Shown piece by piece: positions 12,561-24,760 of a stretch of 64,000 nucleotides of DNA. This DNA is from Scatophagus argus. Taxonomy: Eukaryota; Chordata; Actinopteri; Scatophagidae. The notes beneath the pieces are model-generated. The model searched no databases. It was given only the letters and a program-made list of their open reading frames with translations, and was not told where the DNA came from. Each line of letters begins with the position of its first letter. The first letter of the stretch is position 1. Location: assembly GCF_020382885.2 (NCBI RefSeq), contig NC_058513.1:3363408-3427407 (forward strand). The letters are read 5' to 3'. The translations under genes were made by a program, and so were the position numbers.

Positions 12561-14589
12561 GCTGAGGGGAACTGAAGAATCAAGTGATAATTCTTCATGG
12601 GTTCATCTCTACATCCCAAAGTAGCACCTTTTCATATTACACACATTCTTACACATATTCTTTACTTATTAATACAAAAATATTGATTAGTGCAGCTTTA
12701 AGTTCTGGTTGATTGTGATGTAGGTGATTAAGTTAAAAAGATTTTACGGCTAGAAGGGAGTTATTCCATAGTTAACTGAAAGAAATTGGATTACTTGTGT
12801 GTATTTGATAAGCTCAGTGGATTATGTTGCTAAGCGGATAACAGAGTACACTGTGACAGTAATTTCCACCAAAACGTTACCCACGAGAGGCGAGCTCCCT
12901 GCCAGCGCTGATGTCATCAGAAATACAGGCCGAGCCGCCCCTGCCACAAGATTCCTTAATGGAACCATTTTAATTCACCAAGAGTTTTGTTATGCACTGG
13001 ATTTCCAACTTTTTAAGAGTCTCTCCCTTTTTACTTTTTATCCAAATTTTATTGGATTTTTTTATTATTCACTTTGCTGCAAACAGCTCAGCACTCCCGC
13101 TAAGACGAGTCTCTCTTCTTCATGTTTCTCACTGATTTGATTGCTAGACACACTAGGTCACCTTAAATCAGACTTGCAATTTGGTGACACCTATGTGTTG
13201 TTTCTGGATTTTTTTTTTTTTCTTTAATGACCTATTTTCTTTAAAAGGCGTTTGAAAAGCATGCTGATTTGCACAGAAATGTCCTCATTCATGTCTGATA
13301 TCCGTCAGGTAGATTTTCCATTTCAGGCGAGTAAGAACAGTTTATCTGTGGGTGACAGCTCGTGCCAGCCTGTAAGTGCTTGGATTTGGTTGCAATCAAT
13401 CTGGGAGGTTTTCCAATTTAGTTGTCATGGGGGAAATCATGAAAACAATTGTTTAAAACCCCATCTATCAGAGAGTAAGTAGAGTCAGCAGAATGTAGAA
13501 GGCAGTAGTATGGTCATGACACTTCATATGTGTCATTCTTCACAGATGAAATATGTCACCACTGACATGTGGTTGGCTTTGGCTTCAAAAACAGCCATAT
13601 TTACAAATGTATCAATTACCAGGCCCAATCCAGAGTCAGGAGGAATTCAAATAGAGAACCCATTTATTGCGCATCTCTCATTCCTGATTTATCATAACCG
13701 CTGATGTATATCAGCAAAGTAGTGGATCTGCCCTGTGATGTCAGAATTGAATTGAATTAGACCCATTATCTTTACTTCCTCATGAGACTGGAAACAGGAA
13801 ATCAAGAGCTATTCTTATCCTCTCATCTACATGTTTCCTTCACTGATCTTGACGGAAGAGGGTGATCATCACTGTGTGCCGCTCAAGTTGGTGATTTATA
13901 GATTAATTAAGACGTACTCCACCAATTGTAGAACTAAAGATCACTTTACCAGTCGGCAGGACTGTGATTCAGCCTGTCTGAGGTAAAAGCTGGTGAATGT
14001 CAAAGATGTGGACTTTTACCAAGCAGGGATGGCCAAACGAAAGAAGTTATTGCTTACGTTAATCTACTTTGTCTCCAAAATTACATATCAGTACTACTAA
14101 ATTACAAGTGCAATTAGTGCATTTAGAAACATTCAAGAAACATAGTACCACATAGATTATGTTTTTTTTATGCGCAAACAAGGCAACATTTTAAATGATG
14201 GTATCTGCAAAGATATCAAACATTAATACTGAAGGCATTTTCAAAGCAGTAACTGGCAAAACACATTTGTTGACTTACAGTATTAACTACCGCACATAAA
14301 TATTTTTATGTTTTCAACTCCATAGCATGCCTAATTGCTGTTGGATACCAGTAATACCATGTTGTCTTGGTTAGACATTGGAAAATGTCTGTTCTGACTT
14401 GAAGTTAACAAGTCCTCCCAATTAAACAAGTTGTTTGTAACTTTCCCTCTGAGTAACACATATAAGTACTTTCAGCTTGTTCTCATCCAGGTCCTGAGTC
14501 ACTATCCGCTAAGTGATGTGTCCTCTCATCTCATCCAGATGTACAAAGAACCCTTTAGCAATGCGCAAAACCTTCCTGCCACAAAAACT
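12561..14589. other. no gene seen
   Basis: Open frames here are AT-rich or hydrophobic by chance and lack splice signals. A T-run lies at 13209-13221. Confidence 0.45.
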
Positions 14590-14700
14590 TTCTAACACAT
14601 GCTTAACATGAGACGGCACTTTGGTCAAGTTTAGGCACAAAAAAATGTTTCTCCTGAGAGAAAACTATGTGTGTGACCCACCAATCAACATAAACCATCA
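14590..14700. repeat. dispersed repeat fragment related to 9365-9580
   Basis: Carries ATGCTTAACATGAGACG and GTTTAGGCACAAAAA, matching the fragment at about 9385-9425. It continues toward the palindrome at 14777-14825. Confidence 0.4.
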
Positions 14701-14776
14701 CACCCTTTGGGACTTTCTTGCTTTGTAAAATCCAATATTGATGGGGATGTGTTTGCATTGGAGGAACATTAAAGGC

Positions 14777-14825
14777 GTGTCTCATCCAGATGCTAAAGGG
14801 TACCTTCTGCATCTGGATGAGACAC
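14777..14825. other. 17-bp perfect inverted repeat with near-palindromic 15-nt loop
   Basis: GTGTCTCATCCAGATGC (14777-14793) and its exact reverse complement (14809-14825) flank a 15-base loop containing AGGGTACCTT, itself almost self-complementary. Part of the arm (CTCATCCAGATG) also occurs at 14529-14540. As RNA this would fold into a very stable hairpin of 49 nt, shorter than a typical microRNA precursor. Confidence 0.75.
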
Positions 14826-17800
14826 CGAGGGACAGGACAAAATGGCAGTATCTGACACCCTGGGAATTAAACTGGGTTCATATTTTCTGATCTGACACCC
14901 CATCAGCAGGATGACATTTGTCTCTGCAGTTGATTTTACCCTGCTGTGGTTAAGGCTGGGTTTATTTTGGGGGACCTATGACAAACCTTGTAATTCAGGC
15001 AGAAATTACACATTTTCCAAAATGTATTTGACAAAACAGTTTTGTGCAAACAGAGGTTTTACAAGACAAGGTTGTAAATGATGGAGGATTTTGTAATTCT
15101 GAAGGCTGACAGAGACTAAAAGTCAGGATATCTCAGCCTCTTCTGCTTTGATTATTCATTTTTTTAATCTGTCAGTAAATGCCAGTCCCCAAATTTAAGT
15201 GCGCTATAAATGGCTAGAGTGCCCCTTTAATTTGTTGACTGTCAAATAATTTGGTGACAAATATTCATTCGGCGTGATGATTTCTGCAGTCAAGCTCTTG
15301 AGACAGGAATGCTTTATGCCACGCTGTTAAATTTAAAGGGGGTAAGATATGCAAAATCACCTTTTCAGTTACAGAGTCTGCAATTTAAGTAATTCTTGGG
15401 AATAAAACCAGTGAAAATTGGGAAAGAGAGAATGAGAAAGCCGGCTGTCCGTCTCCACGGGGCACTGATCAAGAGCAAGAACAACATTAGCATTCCACCC
15501 CGACTCTGAGGCATTACTGAACGTCTAAGCCAGAGCCAATTGATTTTTGCTGCCATTCTCTTATTTCATCTTGTGGGTGAAATATGCAGCTGTATGTGTT
15601 CGTCCATCTACTAAGTATAAGCTCTTGATGATCCCGGTCAAGCCATAGGAACAGAACTTTAAGCAAAGGGTGATGGAAATTGGAAATGGATGTCTCACAG
15701 CATTGCATTAAAGTGAGTGACAATACCACGCTGATTTTCATTTGTAGTGATGGTACTATCTCATTTTTTCCATTACCATGAGCATACTGTTCTAATTTTC
15801 AGGCAGAGGGGTGGGCAAGTGGGTGGATTTTTTGCATTTCTGTATGGTGAGCCAACAGAATCTGGGTAAATAGGAGCATCAAAGCAATCTGCTGCTGGGC
15901 ACCGAGAGCACAGGCTCATTATACAGGGCCTTGGCTGAGGAGTAGCCGGGAAGACATGCCAAGTTAGACTCCCGTTGTGACAGACAGTGCTCTTTAGCTA
16001 TTAATCAACAGGCTGAGAAATTGAAAGGACAGCGAGTCGCTAATGGAACAATTTGTCTCACTGTGAGGGATTGAATTTCACTGCACCGAGGCTCCCAGTA
16101 TACCATCTCATCCACCGCTTCGAGTCACTCCCTGTCAAACTCCTCTGTTTTTCTTGGGATATTTCTTCTAAAGAACAGAATGTATGATACAGTACAATAT
16201 AGTGCCTATTAAAATAGGCTATGTGTTATATTTTACCCTCAATAAATTACCATTGTCTACTGCATTTTGTGTGGTACAAGGTCACCCTTAACTAGAATGC
16301 TGAGTTATTTTATGACAAAGGGAAGCCGGAAGACTTTGCAGCTAACACATTACTTTTCAGTGGAGTTTTATTAACCATAACTCAATTTCTGGTCTGTGTC
16401 ACATCATCAAACCGGTACCTTTAGTGTACATGAACACTAATCTGTGTTATAACTGATTTTAATCATATTCAGCATATGATATAAAACATAAACTGCTTAC
16501 TATCTCTGTATGATTCTAACATCCTTCAGGTTACTGGGCGTCTGTGCAGGAGTGTCTCCATCTCAGACAGTCTCTGTCATTTCTCTAATAAGCTGCAGGT
16601 CTTAATCAGTATGACACTTTTACCATTTCTTTATTTTATTTTATTTTTTTTAATTGTTTATAGCTTTCATTTTATAACTTACAGTGCACAATTTAGGCTT
16701 GGGGTAAAACTTAGTAAGCAGTTTAGATATGTATTATAGCTGAGTAGCTCTATGCGTTAAGAAATTATTGTTTGACCAAGATTTAGATCAAGGCTGTCAA
16801 AAGCTGGCCCACCGTGAGGGTCAGTTTGACCCACCAGATGTTTCTAGTTAAAAAAGAAAAAAAAACTAACTTTAGAGCTTATAGGAATCAGTGATGGAGA
16901 CTAGAGACACATTTTGCGTCTTAACAGTACAACAGATGCTTGTTTTTGGTCTTTGGCCCACCATTAAGTTTGGCTTTCAGCTCTCCAAAGAGAACATGTT
17001 TGGATACCCCTGATTTAGACAGATGTTTGTTAACCTCCACATGGACAAAATACTGATGTTTTTTAACAAACAGCAGTAGTGTAGAGGTCTGGTTCACACC
17101 CAAAATGTCCCAGAAAAAACTCCAAAGTGAACGCTCTGCTCACGCTTGTGCTCTCTGTCATATAATTCACCGAAAGTGACTTCTGTTTTATATATTTTGT
17201 GAATCTGTGGTTCACTCACCCAAAACAAACATCTGGATGAGCGATACATTCAGTCAGATTCTGTCTTTACTTTTAGTTTCATTGTTTTTATTGTTATTTG
17301 TCATTGCAGGGTAACTTTTGTTAAAACTGCTGTTCTTGAATACTACATTATCGAACTTGAAGGCGTTACTGCACGTGCACTATCTATGTCCTGGTTATGA
17401 ATTATCCAGAGGTGGACCATGTAATACATGATTAAGTGGTACGAGCAAATGAACTGTGGAGTCTCATAAGAAGCTGCAGCCAGCAGGTTAATAATAGGAC
17501 AGGGAGCATCATCTAAACATCACGTGCCTAGTGCAGAGTGACTGATTAAACAATATAATGAGCACATGGGACATGAGTGACAGACTTTTAAAAGCAGATC
17601 GGATGTCTGAAATTAATTGCAAAAGATTTCTTCTCCCTTATTGGCGCTCCTCCAGCTGGTGGTGCGCTTGGCCACCACTGAGCTCGCATATGCCTAAAAA
17701 CAGCCCTGTGTGACACAGCAACAACTTTCTCTGAGAGAAAGTGACAATGATTTTTTTTTTTTAAATCCTGCCAGACCCGTCATCAGTACAAACTCATGCT

Positions 17801-20020
17801 GTGCATCCAAGCATTCCCCCAGCCCACGGAACTTTATTTGAAATTTATTGGAGAACTTAAAGTTTCCCAAAAAAGATATGTTAAGATGTAGTTTGGGGAA
17901 ATATGTACAAACTGATGCACAAGTCAGGTAGACAGGTTTAATGTGAAGTAGATTGTGAATGTACGAATGGTTATTTTAGTCATCTATTATTGTGAGATTT
18001 TTCTCTCGTCATTTTCTTCAAAGACAAAGGCTGCAACAGCAAATCCAAGGCATGAAACTACTGACTGAAGCGTCAGTATAAAAGATGAGCACCAGCATCA
18101 GAACATAATAACAAGGCTATCTGAAGGACAGTCCAATAGGTAAACACTCTCAAAAAGAACTTACCATTTAGGTGTGTTTAGAAAGGTCCAGTTTAAAATA
18201 CTGCTGTGTGTACTTAGTTGAAACATTCAGTTTAAATCAGTTCACTTTAGGATTCTGTGTCGCAGTGAACGAAACAATCAGGTTCTGCGGGAGGCTGCTA
18301 GAAAGTAAAAGATCTAATCTCAGTCTGATTGTTCAACTTGTATATCACTCTTGTAAGCAACCACGGATTTTGCTGCTTAAGTAGATGCTAGATTATGGTC
18401 TGTCTTATCTCTTCCTCACAAGAAAGGATGACGCATGTGGTTGAAGCTAATTCTCCAACAGCAGACAGTTCATGCGACTATGACGGAGCAAGGTCGAATA
18501 GTATACGGTCTTTATGTCATGTTTGAAGCATAGTGAAAATGAATATGTGAAAGTGGTTGCTTGTGATGGCCAGACAGGATACAGACAAAATTCACAACTA
18601 GCTGGAGAACACAGTGGCACAATTAGCAGCTTAAGAGCCTGATATTAGCCTGATATCAGGAGTTTGTAAAGATCAAAAACAAGGCTAAAAGAAGAGTGAA
18701 TATTGGACCATGTCAACACAAGTGACATAGTGTTAGCAGAGCAGCTGCAGCTTCACTGCTCTGTCTGTGTATAGATAGAACAGAATATTTGTACACTCTG
18801 TAAGCAATACCAGAGTCTCTAAGGTTATTGTATATTATTGAATATAAAAACTTAGATGGGAATCAGGGTCTGCAGTCTTTGTAATAACAACACTGTGGGA
18901 CATCACAATATGCTTGTAAAAGTGAAAGCACACTGAATATTAGACAGTATTTGCCATAGAAGTGTGTTCTACCATGTGTTGTGCTGCAAGTTGTTTGTAC
19001 TATATACACTGTATAATCATGAATTAGAAGTGAAAAAATAATAAATAAATGAATTTGAATTTGCTATACACCTCTGAACAGTTCCTTGTAAACAGTGATG
19101 GAATCTGAAACTGATGAGCGTATGATCCAGAGCCGCCGTTCCGAAACGAAAAGGAAAAACACCAGGAAACAAAGTTGGATTAATCACATGAGCAACATAA
19201 ACTGATAATATGGTTAAATCATCCAGGAAAGTCCTTGTTTAGAAGAGTCTAAAGCTAACATTTTCATTTTGTAAGCTCCAGTGGAAGTAGTGCTAGAACA
19301 AGCAGACAGAGGATATGTGATGGAGTCAATAAATGTATAAAGCAGCTACAGCAAGCCTAAGGCCCTCCTTTCCAAAGTGTCTCTAACCTCTAATGCCACG
19401 CTGTTGACAGGTGAGATTATAATTTGACACACAGTCTCTTTGTCAGGCCCTTTGGCTAACAGAACACTAATATTTATCCCAGCTGCCAGCCAGATATTAA
19501 CTAATGATGTATGATGAGAGTAAGAGCCAAGTTTGTAACTCTCCTGGCCTACAATTTTTCGATCTTACTATGTTTGTTTTCATTTTCATTTTTCCCTCCT
19601 CCCTCCTGTATTCGTCTCATTCCGCCACTCCGCTCACTTTCGGCCCATCAGGCAAGACAGATTATTGATCCTGTTTTTCCTGAACAGCAGAGCCACACCA
19701 TTATCTCCTGTCAGAAGCTGTGCCTGGCTGTCAGGCATATAAACAACAGCCTGAGATTGTGGGGTTCATATGAAGTGGCAGGCTGACCCTGGGATCCTGG
19801 GAGGTTCATAAACACACACTGTTGGACAGTCCGGTCCAAATGATCATTAAGGAGGTTAGGACACAGCTGGGCTGATGGCACTGGGACACCTTGTTATATG
19901 GAAGAACTGATCAGGATGGACTGAAGCTGAACATTTACCTTACAGGCATTTTCATCTAGCTATGTGTCAATACAATGTGGGCCAAAATGAACAATATTAA
20001 ATTACTGAGGCCAAGAGCCA
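14826..20020. other. no gene seen; possible conserved noncoding blocks
   Basis: No supportable exon. Blocks at 15890-16110 and 19600-19790 have balanced composition and no repeat features, as expected of developmental enhancers in a gene desert. This is only a visual impression. Confidence 0.35.
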
Positions 20021-20021
20021 G

Positions 20022-20079
<58 letters not shown>
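20021..20079. repeat. (GA)n microsatellite
   Basis: About 58 bases of GA, interrupted by an A shift near 20039 and a single C near 20069. Confidence 0.95.
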
Positions 20080-20799
20080 ACTTGTTAGCATTCTAACATT
20101 GGCTGTTTGTAATTAAACACAAACCAAAATACTCTACAAATCAAAAGTCTGACCTGATGATGGTGCTGTACTAAAATGTCACAGTGTTGGTCTATCCAAC
20201 AGTTGTTGAGACTTTTCAATAGAAGCCATAAATGTCAACCTCATTGTGGTTGCAGAGGAAAAGTGAGCAGATCACCACAGCCAAGCAGGCAGTGGAATGG
20301 GGAACATAAATGTCAAAATTCATGCATCCATCCATTGACATATGGTGGCAGTTTATATTTCTTATTAAGGCTGCAATGAAAAGTATGAATGGTCAATATG
20401 TCCCTTTATTATGAGGATGTAAGAACTGAATGGAGATCGTCTGAAAAGGAAAGGAAAGCAGTGCGACCATGCTAAACGACTGTTACTGCTCATTGAAGGA
20501 ATTGTCGAGTAGGCAATCTATATAACAATGCAATCATTTAGTAACCATGGTAACATATTTGCTTCAGCATATAGGCACAGGGATCTTTCTTGTTTTGACA
20601 GTTCCTCATTAAAATGTCACTGAAACATAGCGGCCACACAGTAGATATCTCATATGTCTCTGTCTTCACAATATGCTTCAAGATGTCTTGTTTGTCCTGT
20701 CCAGCTGTGTCTCCAACTGGACATATGGGAGCCACTTCATTAGTTGGACTGAGCACCAGAAGAAAAGCACAACAACGCATCTTTTTTTCCTTGGTTTAA
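20080..20799. other. no gene seen
   Basis: Nothing recognisable before the LINE remnant that follows. Confidence 0.4.
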
Positions 20800-21300
20800 A
20801 CCTCATTATCAGAACTAAAGGTTCCCACCTTTGCAGCCATGTTTTTGAATAATTGTATCAATAAAGCCATACTGGGTGATGTTCCCTGTACCCTTGTCCA
20901 TCCTGGCTTTGGGAATTATGACCTACTCTCCTCCATGTAGTAATTTACCACAAGTTTTGACCAATTTTGAGAAAACAGCATTTTCATACTATGTACCTCT
21001 TTCATGGAATAACCTGCAAAAACATTCTAAATTGGATACATTAACAAATCTAAGGGCATTATTAGAAATGTGGTGAAGGTTGTTTTGTTTTTGTTTGTTT
21101 TTTTTTATTATTATTTTGAGTGCCACATGTTTTCTGCTGTTTTTCTGCTTTTATTTCTGTGAATTTTGGTATATAATGTGTTGTTTGTTGAATTTAATAT
21201 GTTTAATATGTGATTTGTGGCTGCTATCTTGAACAGATCTCTCTTATGAAAGAGATTTTAATCTCAATGGCACTTCCTCGTAAGATGAAGGTAAAATTAA
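20800..21300 (+). mobile_element. 3' end of a non-LTR retrotransposon (LINE, L2/CR1/Rex-like), decayed
   Basis: The stretch 20972-21076 encodes FSYYVPLSWNNLQ followed by KLDTLTNLRALLEM. This is the recognisable tail of the reverse-transcriptase polyprotein of fish L2/CR1-type LINEs, where an F-S-Y-x-A-P-x-x-W-N-x-L-Q pattern is followed by KLDSL. After the stop, the 3' UTR contains AGATTTTAATCTCAATGGCA and ends in an AAATTAAATT-type tail near 21290. Only the 3' end is present, as is usual for 5'-truncated LINE insertions, so this is an inactive remnant. The exact clade is uncertain. Confidence 0.65.
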
Positions 21301-23214
21301 ATTAAAATTAAGTTTAAAGATCAGGATAATCAGCTAGGTCAATTTCAAACCACTGGGAGACTGGACAGTTGAGTTTCTTGACCCGTGAAGGAAATCTACT
21401 CAGCTCTGTCCGCTAGCGCAATCTACAACATTAAGGCCATGCTGCGATACCAATAGCCACAGGCAACCATTCCCTGCCTGTATAACTGTCTCTCTCTCCC
21501 TATCTGTCTGTCTCTCTCAGAGTGAATCATGCCATTAAGGTCCCAGCATGTTTCAGAATGGAACAGAGGCGATGGGCTCGAGGCTGCCACATATCCTCCA
21601 TGACAACCAGTGATCGATGACGAATGACGGCACGCTCTAATGAAACCAGGCAAGGGGATTAAAAACAACCCTCCATAACTTGCCAGGCTGTTGATACATT
21701 CCACAGTCATCTTCCCTTGCAGAATCTCTCCATTCCTCTCCCCTGCCTCGCTCTTTAATTCCTGTTGTTTTATTTACTCTTGCCTCCACACTGAAGAAAA
21801 CATTTTTTAATATGGAATAAACCGACTTTTGCTGATGAGAAACGACACCGATTTCCTCGTGGCAGGGAATTCAGTTGAAGATGCATCAGTGCTCACAATA
21901 ATAAACTTTGGGGAAAAAATATGATCTTATCCTGAGTCCGGGGTCAGCCCTGACACAAACTACTACTGCTTTTAAAGGGGCAGTTCAACAAACTAAAAAT
22001 GACACATCACCTATTTAAGTTGTTAATTTAAATACTTTAACAGCCTGCTGCCTATCTGCACATCCAGCGGACACAGGGTAACATTATCATTAATGTCGAG
22101 TCGCATTCCTGTCCGCTTGATGACTTTATTGTGTCTCCTTAGCTCAGTTAGTGCAGTGTCTATGATGCCAACAAGCTAAGCAACGTCTCCTGGCTTTGTA
22201 AAACACTTATGGTGTTATGAAATAGTCTTCATTCATTCAGTCAGTATAGTCAAAGACAAAAAAATGTGTTTGTCAAAAAGAATGAAGTGACCATACACAC
22301 TACACAAATAAGATACAAATATTCAAGGCCATCGCAAAATACACACTATATAACACACTGAACTCATAAGCTACCTATCTGAGCAACAGAGTTATATTAA
22401 AAAAAAAAAAAAATAGCAACAGACCAACAGAATATTTCCTTGAACATTAATGTTTATTACGCGTAAGTTCCACGATTTTATTAGGTGGGTGATGAAATGT
22501 CCTGTTTGCTCGTACAAAATAATGATGTGGCTCTACACAAAATCAGAGAGCGCCAACGGAGGCACAGAGGATCAGAGAGAAGACACTCTGAAAGAAAAAG
22601 AAAAAAGGCCCCAGTTGTGCTTTAGTCTAAAAAAAAAAAAAAAAAAGTGAAAAAGTTAAGCTCTTCTTGACGAATGTGTGGGTGGTGGGTGAACGAGAGA
22701 TGGTGGTGAGATGAAGAAGGTAGGAAGAGGGGAGGGGAGGGGCAGGGGGCTGAGATGAATAAGGTACATGGGCCCAGATGCTCAGATAAATTATTCACTT
22801 CATTCTTCAATACTGTCCTGCCAGCTGCCTTTCATTGAGCCTGTCAGGTGCCCAGCAAGGATTGGCATGGCAGGAGAGGTGTCATGCCAAGTGGTGAAGA
22901 AAAGAAAGAGAGCTGGAGAGAGAAACAGGGGGGGGGGATAAAACTTTTGTTAGGTGCTGGATTGGGCTGCAGCCGCTAGCCTTTCAACAACCGTGACTAA
23001 ATTTGCGTGTAAAGTCCTCCCTTTCATTTTTTTTCAGACTAGTGATTCACAAAATGTGGTTGCCCATTTTGCACATCAAACTTCAAATGTTTTAGGTATC
23101 ACTAAAAGTACTATTATAGACTAGTAATGTGGATATTGTATCCAAGGAAACAAAGGAATCAACAATAAAACAAAAGTCACTGTAGACGGATGAACAAAAC
23201 ACCTCTCACCCTCT
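21301..23214. other. no gene seen; homopolymers and possible conserved blocks
   Basis: Contains A-runs at about 22399-22413 and 22629-22646, and a G-run near 22930-22938. Blocks at 21510-21720 and 22800-22910 look repeat-free and of balanced composition. No coding exon is supportable. Confidence 0.35.
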
Positions 23215-23560
23215 GCATCAGACAGTGGAGGCTCTGAGCAGTTCCTTCAGCGGCAGACTGCTACACCCTCAGTGTAGGAAGGAGCGCTACCACAGGTCTT
23301 TCATTCCCGCTGCTGTTAGACTGTATAATTCTATGGTCTAGTCCTCTTTCTTCCCTTATGAGGACTTGTATATAGCTTTATAGTGTACTATTTTTACTTA
23401 CCTTGTAAATTGTTAATTTATTTCACCTCTATATTTTTTGTAACTGTTTATGCACACTTTTTGCACTCTTCTTGTGTTCTTGTGAGCTGCCACAACAGGT
23501 GAATTTCCCCACTGCGGGATCAATAAAGTTCATCTTCATCTTCATCTTCTTCTTCTTCAA
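23215..23560 (+). mobile_element. 3' end of a second non-LTR retrotransposon with ATCTTC tail
   Basis: Begins near CAGACAGTGGAGGCTCTGAG and includes GTGTAGGAAGGAGCGCTACC, TTCATTCCCGCTGCTGTTAG and ACTGTATAATTCTATGG, the usual C-terminal coding region of a fish LINE (GRLLHPQ..KERY..SFIPAAVRLYNS pattern, here with frameshifts). The 3' UTR ends GTGAATTTCCCCACTGCGGG, then ATCAATAAAGTT and an (ATCTTC)n tail. It is 5' truncated and inactive. Confidence 0.65.
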
Positions 23561-24229
23561 AACACATCCGAAACAGATTGTGGGGATGTAGCACCAACAT
23601 GTACAGTGTGTTGTGTTTGCTGAGTTGTGCTCAGTTGCCAAATTAAATTTTCTATCCATCACTCGTTCTTGTGCCGAGCCCTGTGATGGTGATTTCTGGG
23701 GGAGAAACTGCCTTTACAGAAAAAAAAAAGTGTTTTCTGATGACGCAGGCTCATACAAAACCACTCAAGTCTTCCTTTCAGTCACTTCGCCAGCCTCTAT
23801 CTCCTTCACATACAGCTACAGGCCCTCCAAGAGCCCACAGTGTGCTGTTTTCCTGTGAGTTTCTATATTCATCAGCCAGAGCTTTGAGGAGACTATAGCA
23901 TGTTTTCTCATGTTAAGCCAAAACAGCCCACTTGTACCATAGTTGCCTGGATACACATGCAGTTTTAATCCCACTACAGGGACAGTGGAATGAGAAAACC
24001 TTGTCCCTTACTTAGGTGACGTAAACCTTGAAATAATCTCACTAACAATATTTTCTACTCAGCATAGCCTCTCTCTGTCGCTCTCATACAAATACACACA
24101 CATAGTTTATAGTTGGAAAATATTTCAACATTTTGGAGAATATATTTATTTGCTTTTTAGGAGTGTTAGATGAGAATGTCTGTCAGTTAAGTATGTAAGT
24201 GAAGCCAGGAGGCGATTGGCCGACCTTAG
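23561..24229. other. no gene seen
   Basis: Open frames around 23613-23900 lack splice signals and any recognisable product. Confidence 0.4.
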
Positions 24230-24760
24230 TGGAATAATCGGAAGTAGAGGTGTGAGAAGGTGAGCACCCCCCTGCTCACTGTCTGCCGCGACGGACACTT
24301 TATGATGACGTGGCCTGCGAGGCAGCGTCGGAAGAAAGACTATTTGGACTTTCCCCACATGTACACGCGAGTGCACATACACACATACGCACACAGAGAG
24401 AGATGGATTCTTTAACAGCTTGTATATATGCTTAGTGCTTGGTGACATGCTTGGCGTGGCGTGCACCATAGACGCTTCGGCGCCGGAAACACGGCCCGCC
24501 GCGTCCCTCGCTCACAACTCAACCGTGACAGTTTTCTCCCCGGTCCTGCATCCAGGTGTGTAGTGAAGTACCCACTACTGCTCTAACTCTTCCTCTGTCC
24601 GTTTGCAAAGACTCTGGTTCTTCATATACTCGCGTACATGTATTCACCTACACTCCCGGTCCGGCTCCACTGCTCCTCTGCGGAAGCGCGCGCCGCTGCA
24701 GGGGCGGGCTTTATTGAGCGCGGGGCAAGGGGGCACGTCCCACTGCGCTCAGGGGTGTTT
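24230..24760. promoter_or_regulatory. CpG-rich island, possible promoter
   Basis: CpG density rises sharply here within AT-rich surroundings: CTTCGGCGCCGGAAACACGG, GCCCGCCGCGTCCCTCGC and GAAGCGCGCGCCGCTGC, with a GC-box-like GGGGCGGGC near 24700. A donor-like CATCCAG|GTGTGT lies near 24554. This fits a CpG-island promoter with a 5' noncoding exon, but no linked coding exon was found on either strand. It could equally be an orphan island. Confidence 0.4.

Noticed and set aside
20876-21076. The 66-codon frame as a host gene
   Set aside because: Its last part matches the tail of fish LINE reverse-transcriptase proteins and is followed by a LINE-like 3' UTR.
24146-24469. Minus-strand 107-codon frame beside the CpG island
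   Set aside because: Contains Val-Cys repeats from a GT/AC run and no domain-like sequence or splice signals; CpG-rich DNA has few stops by composition.
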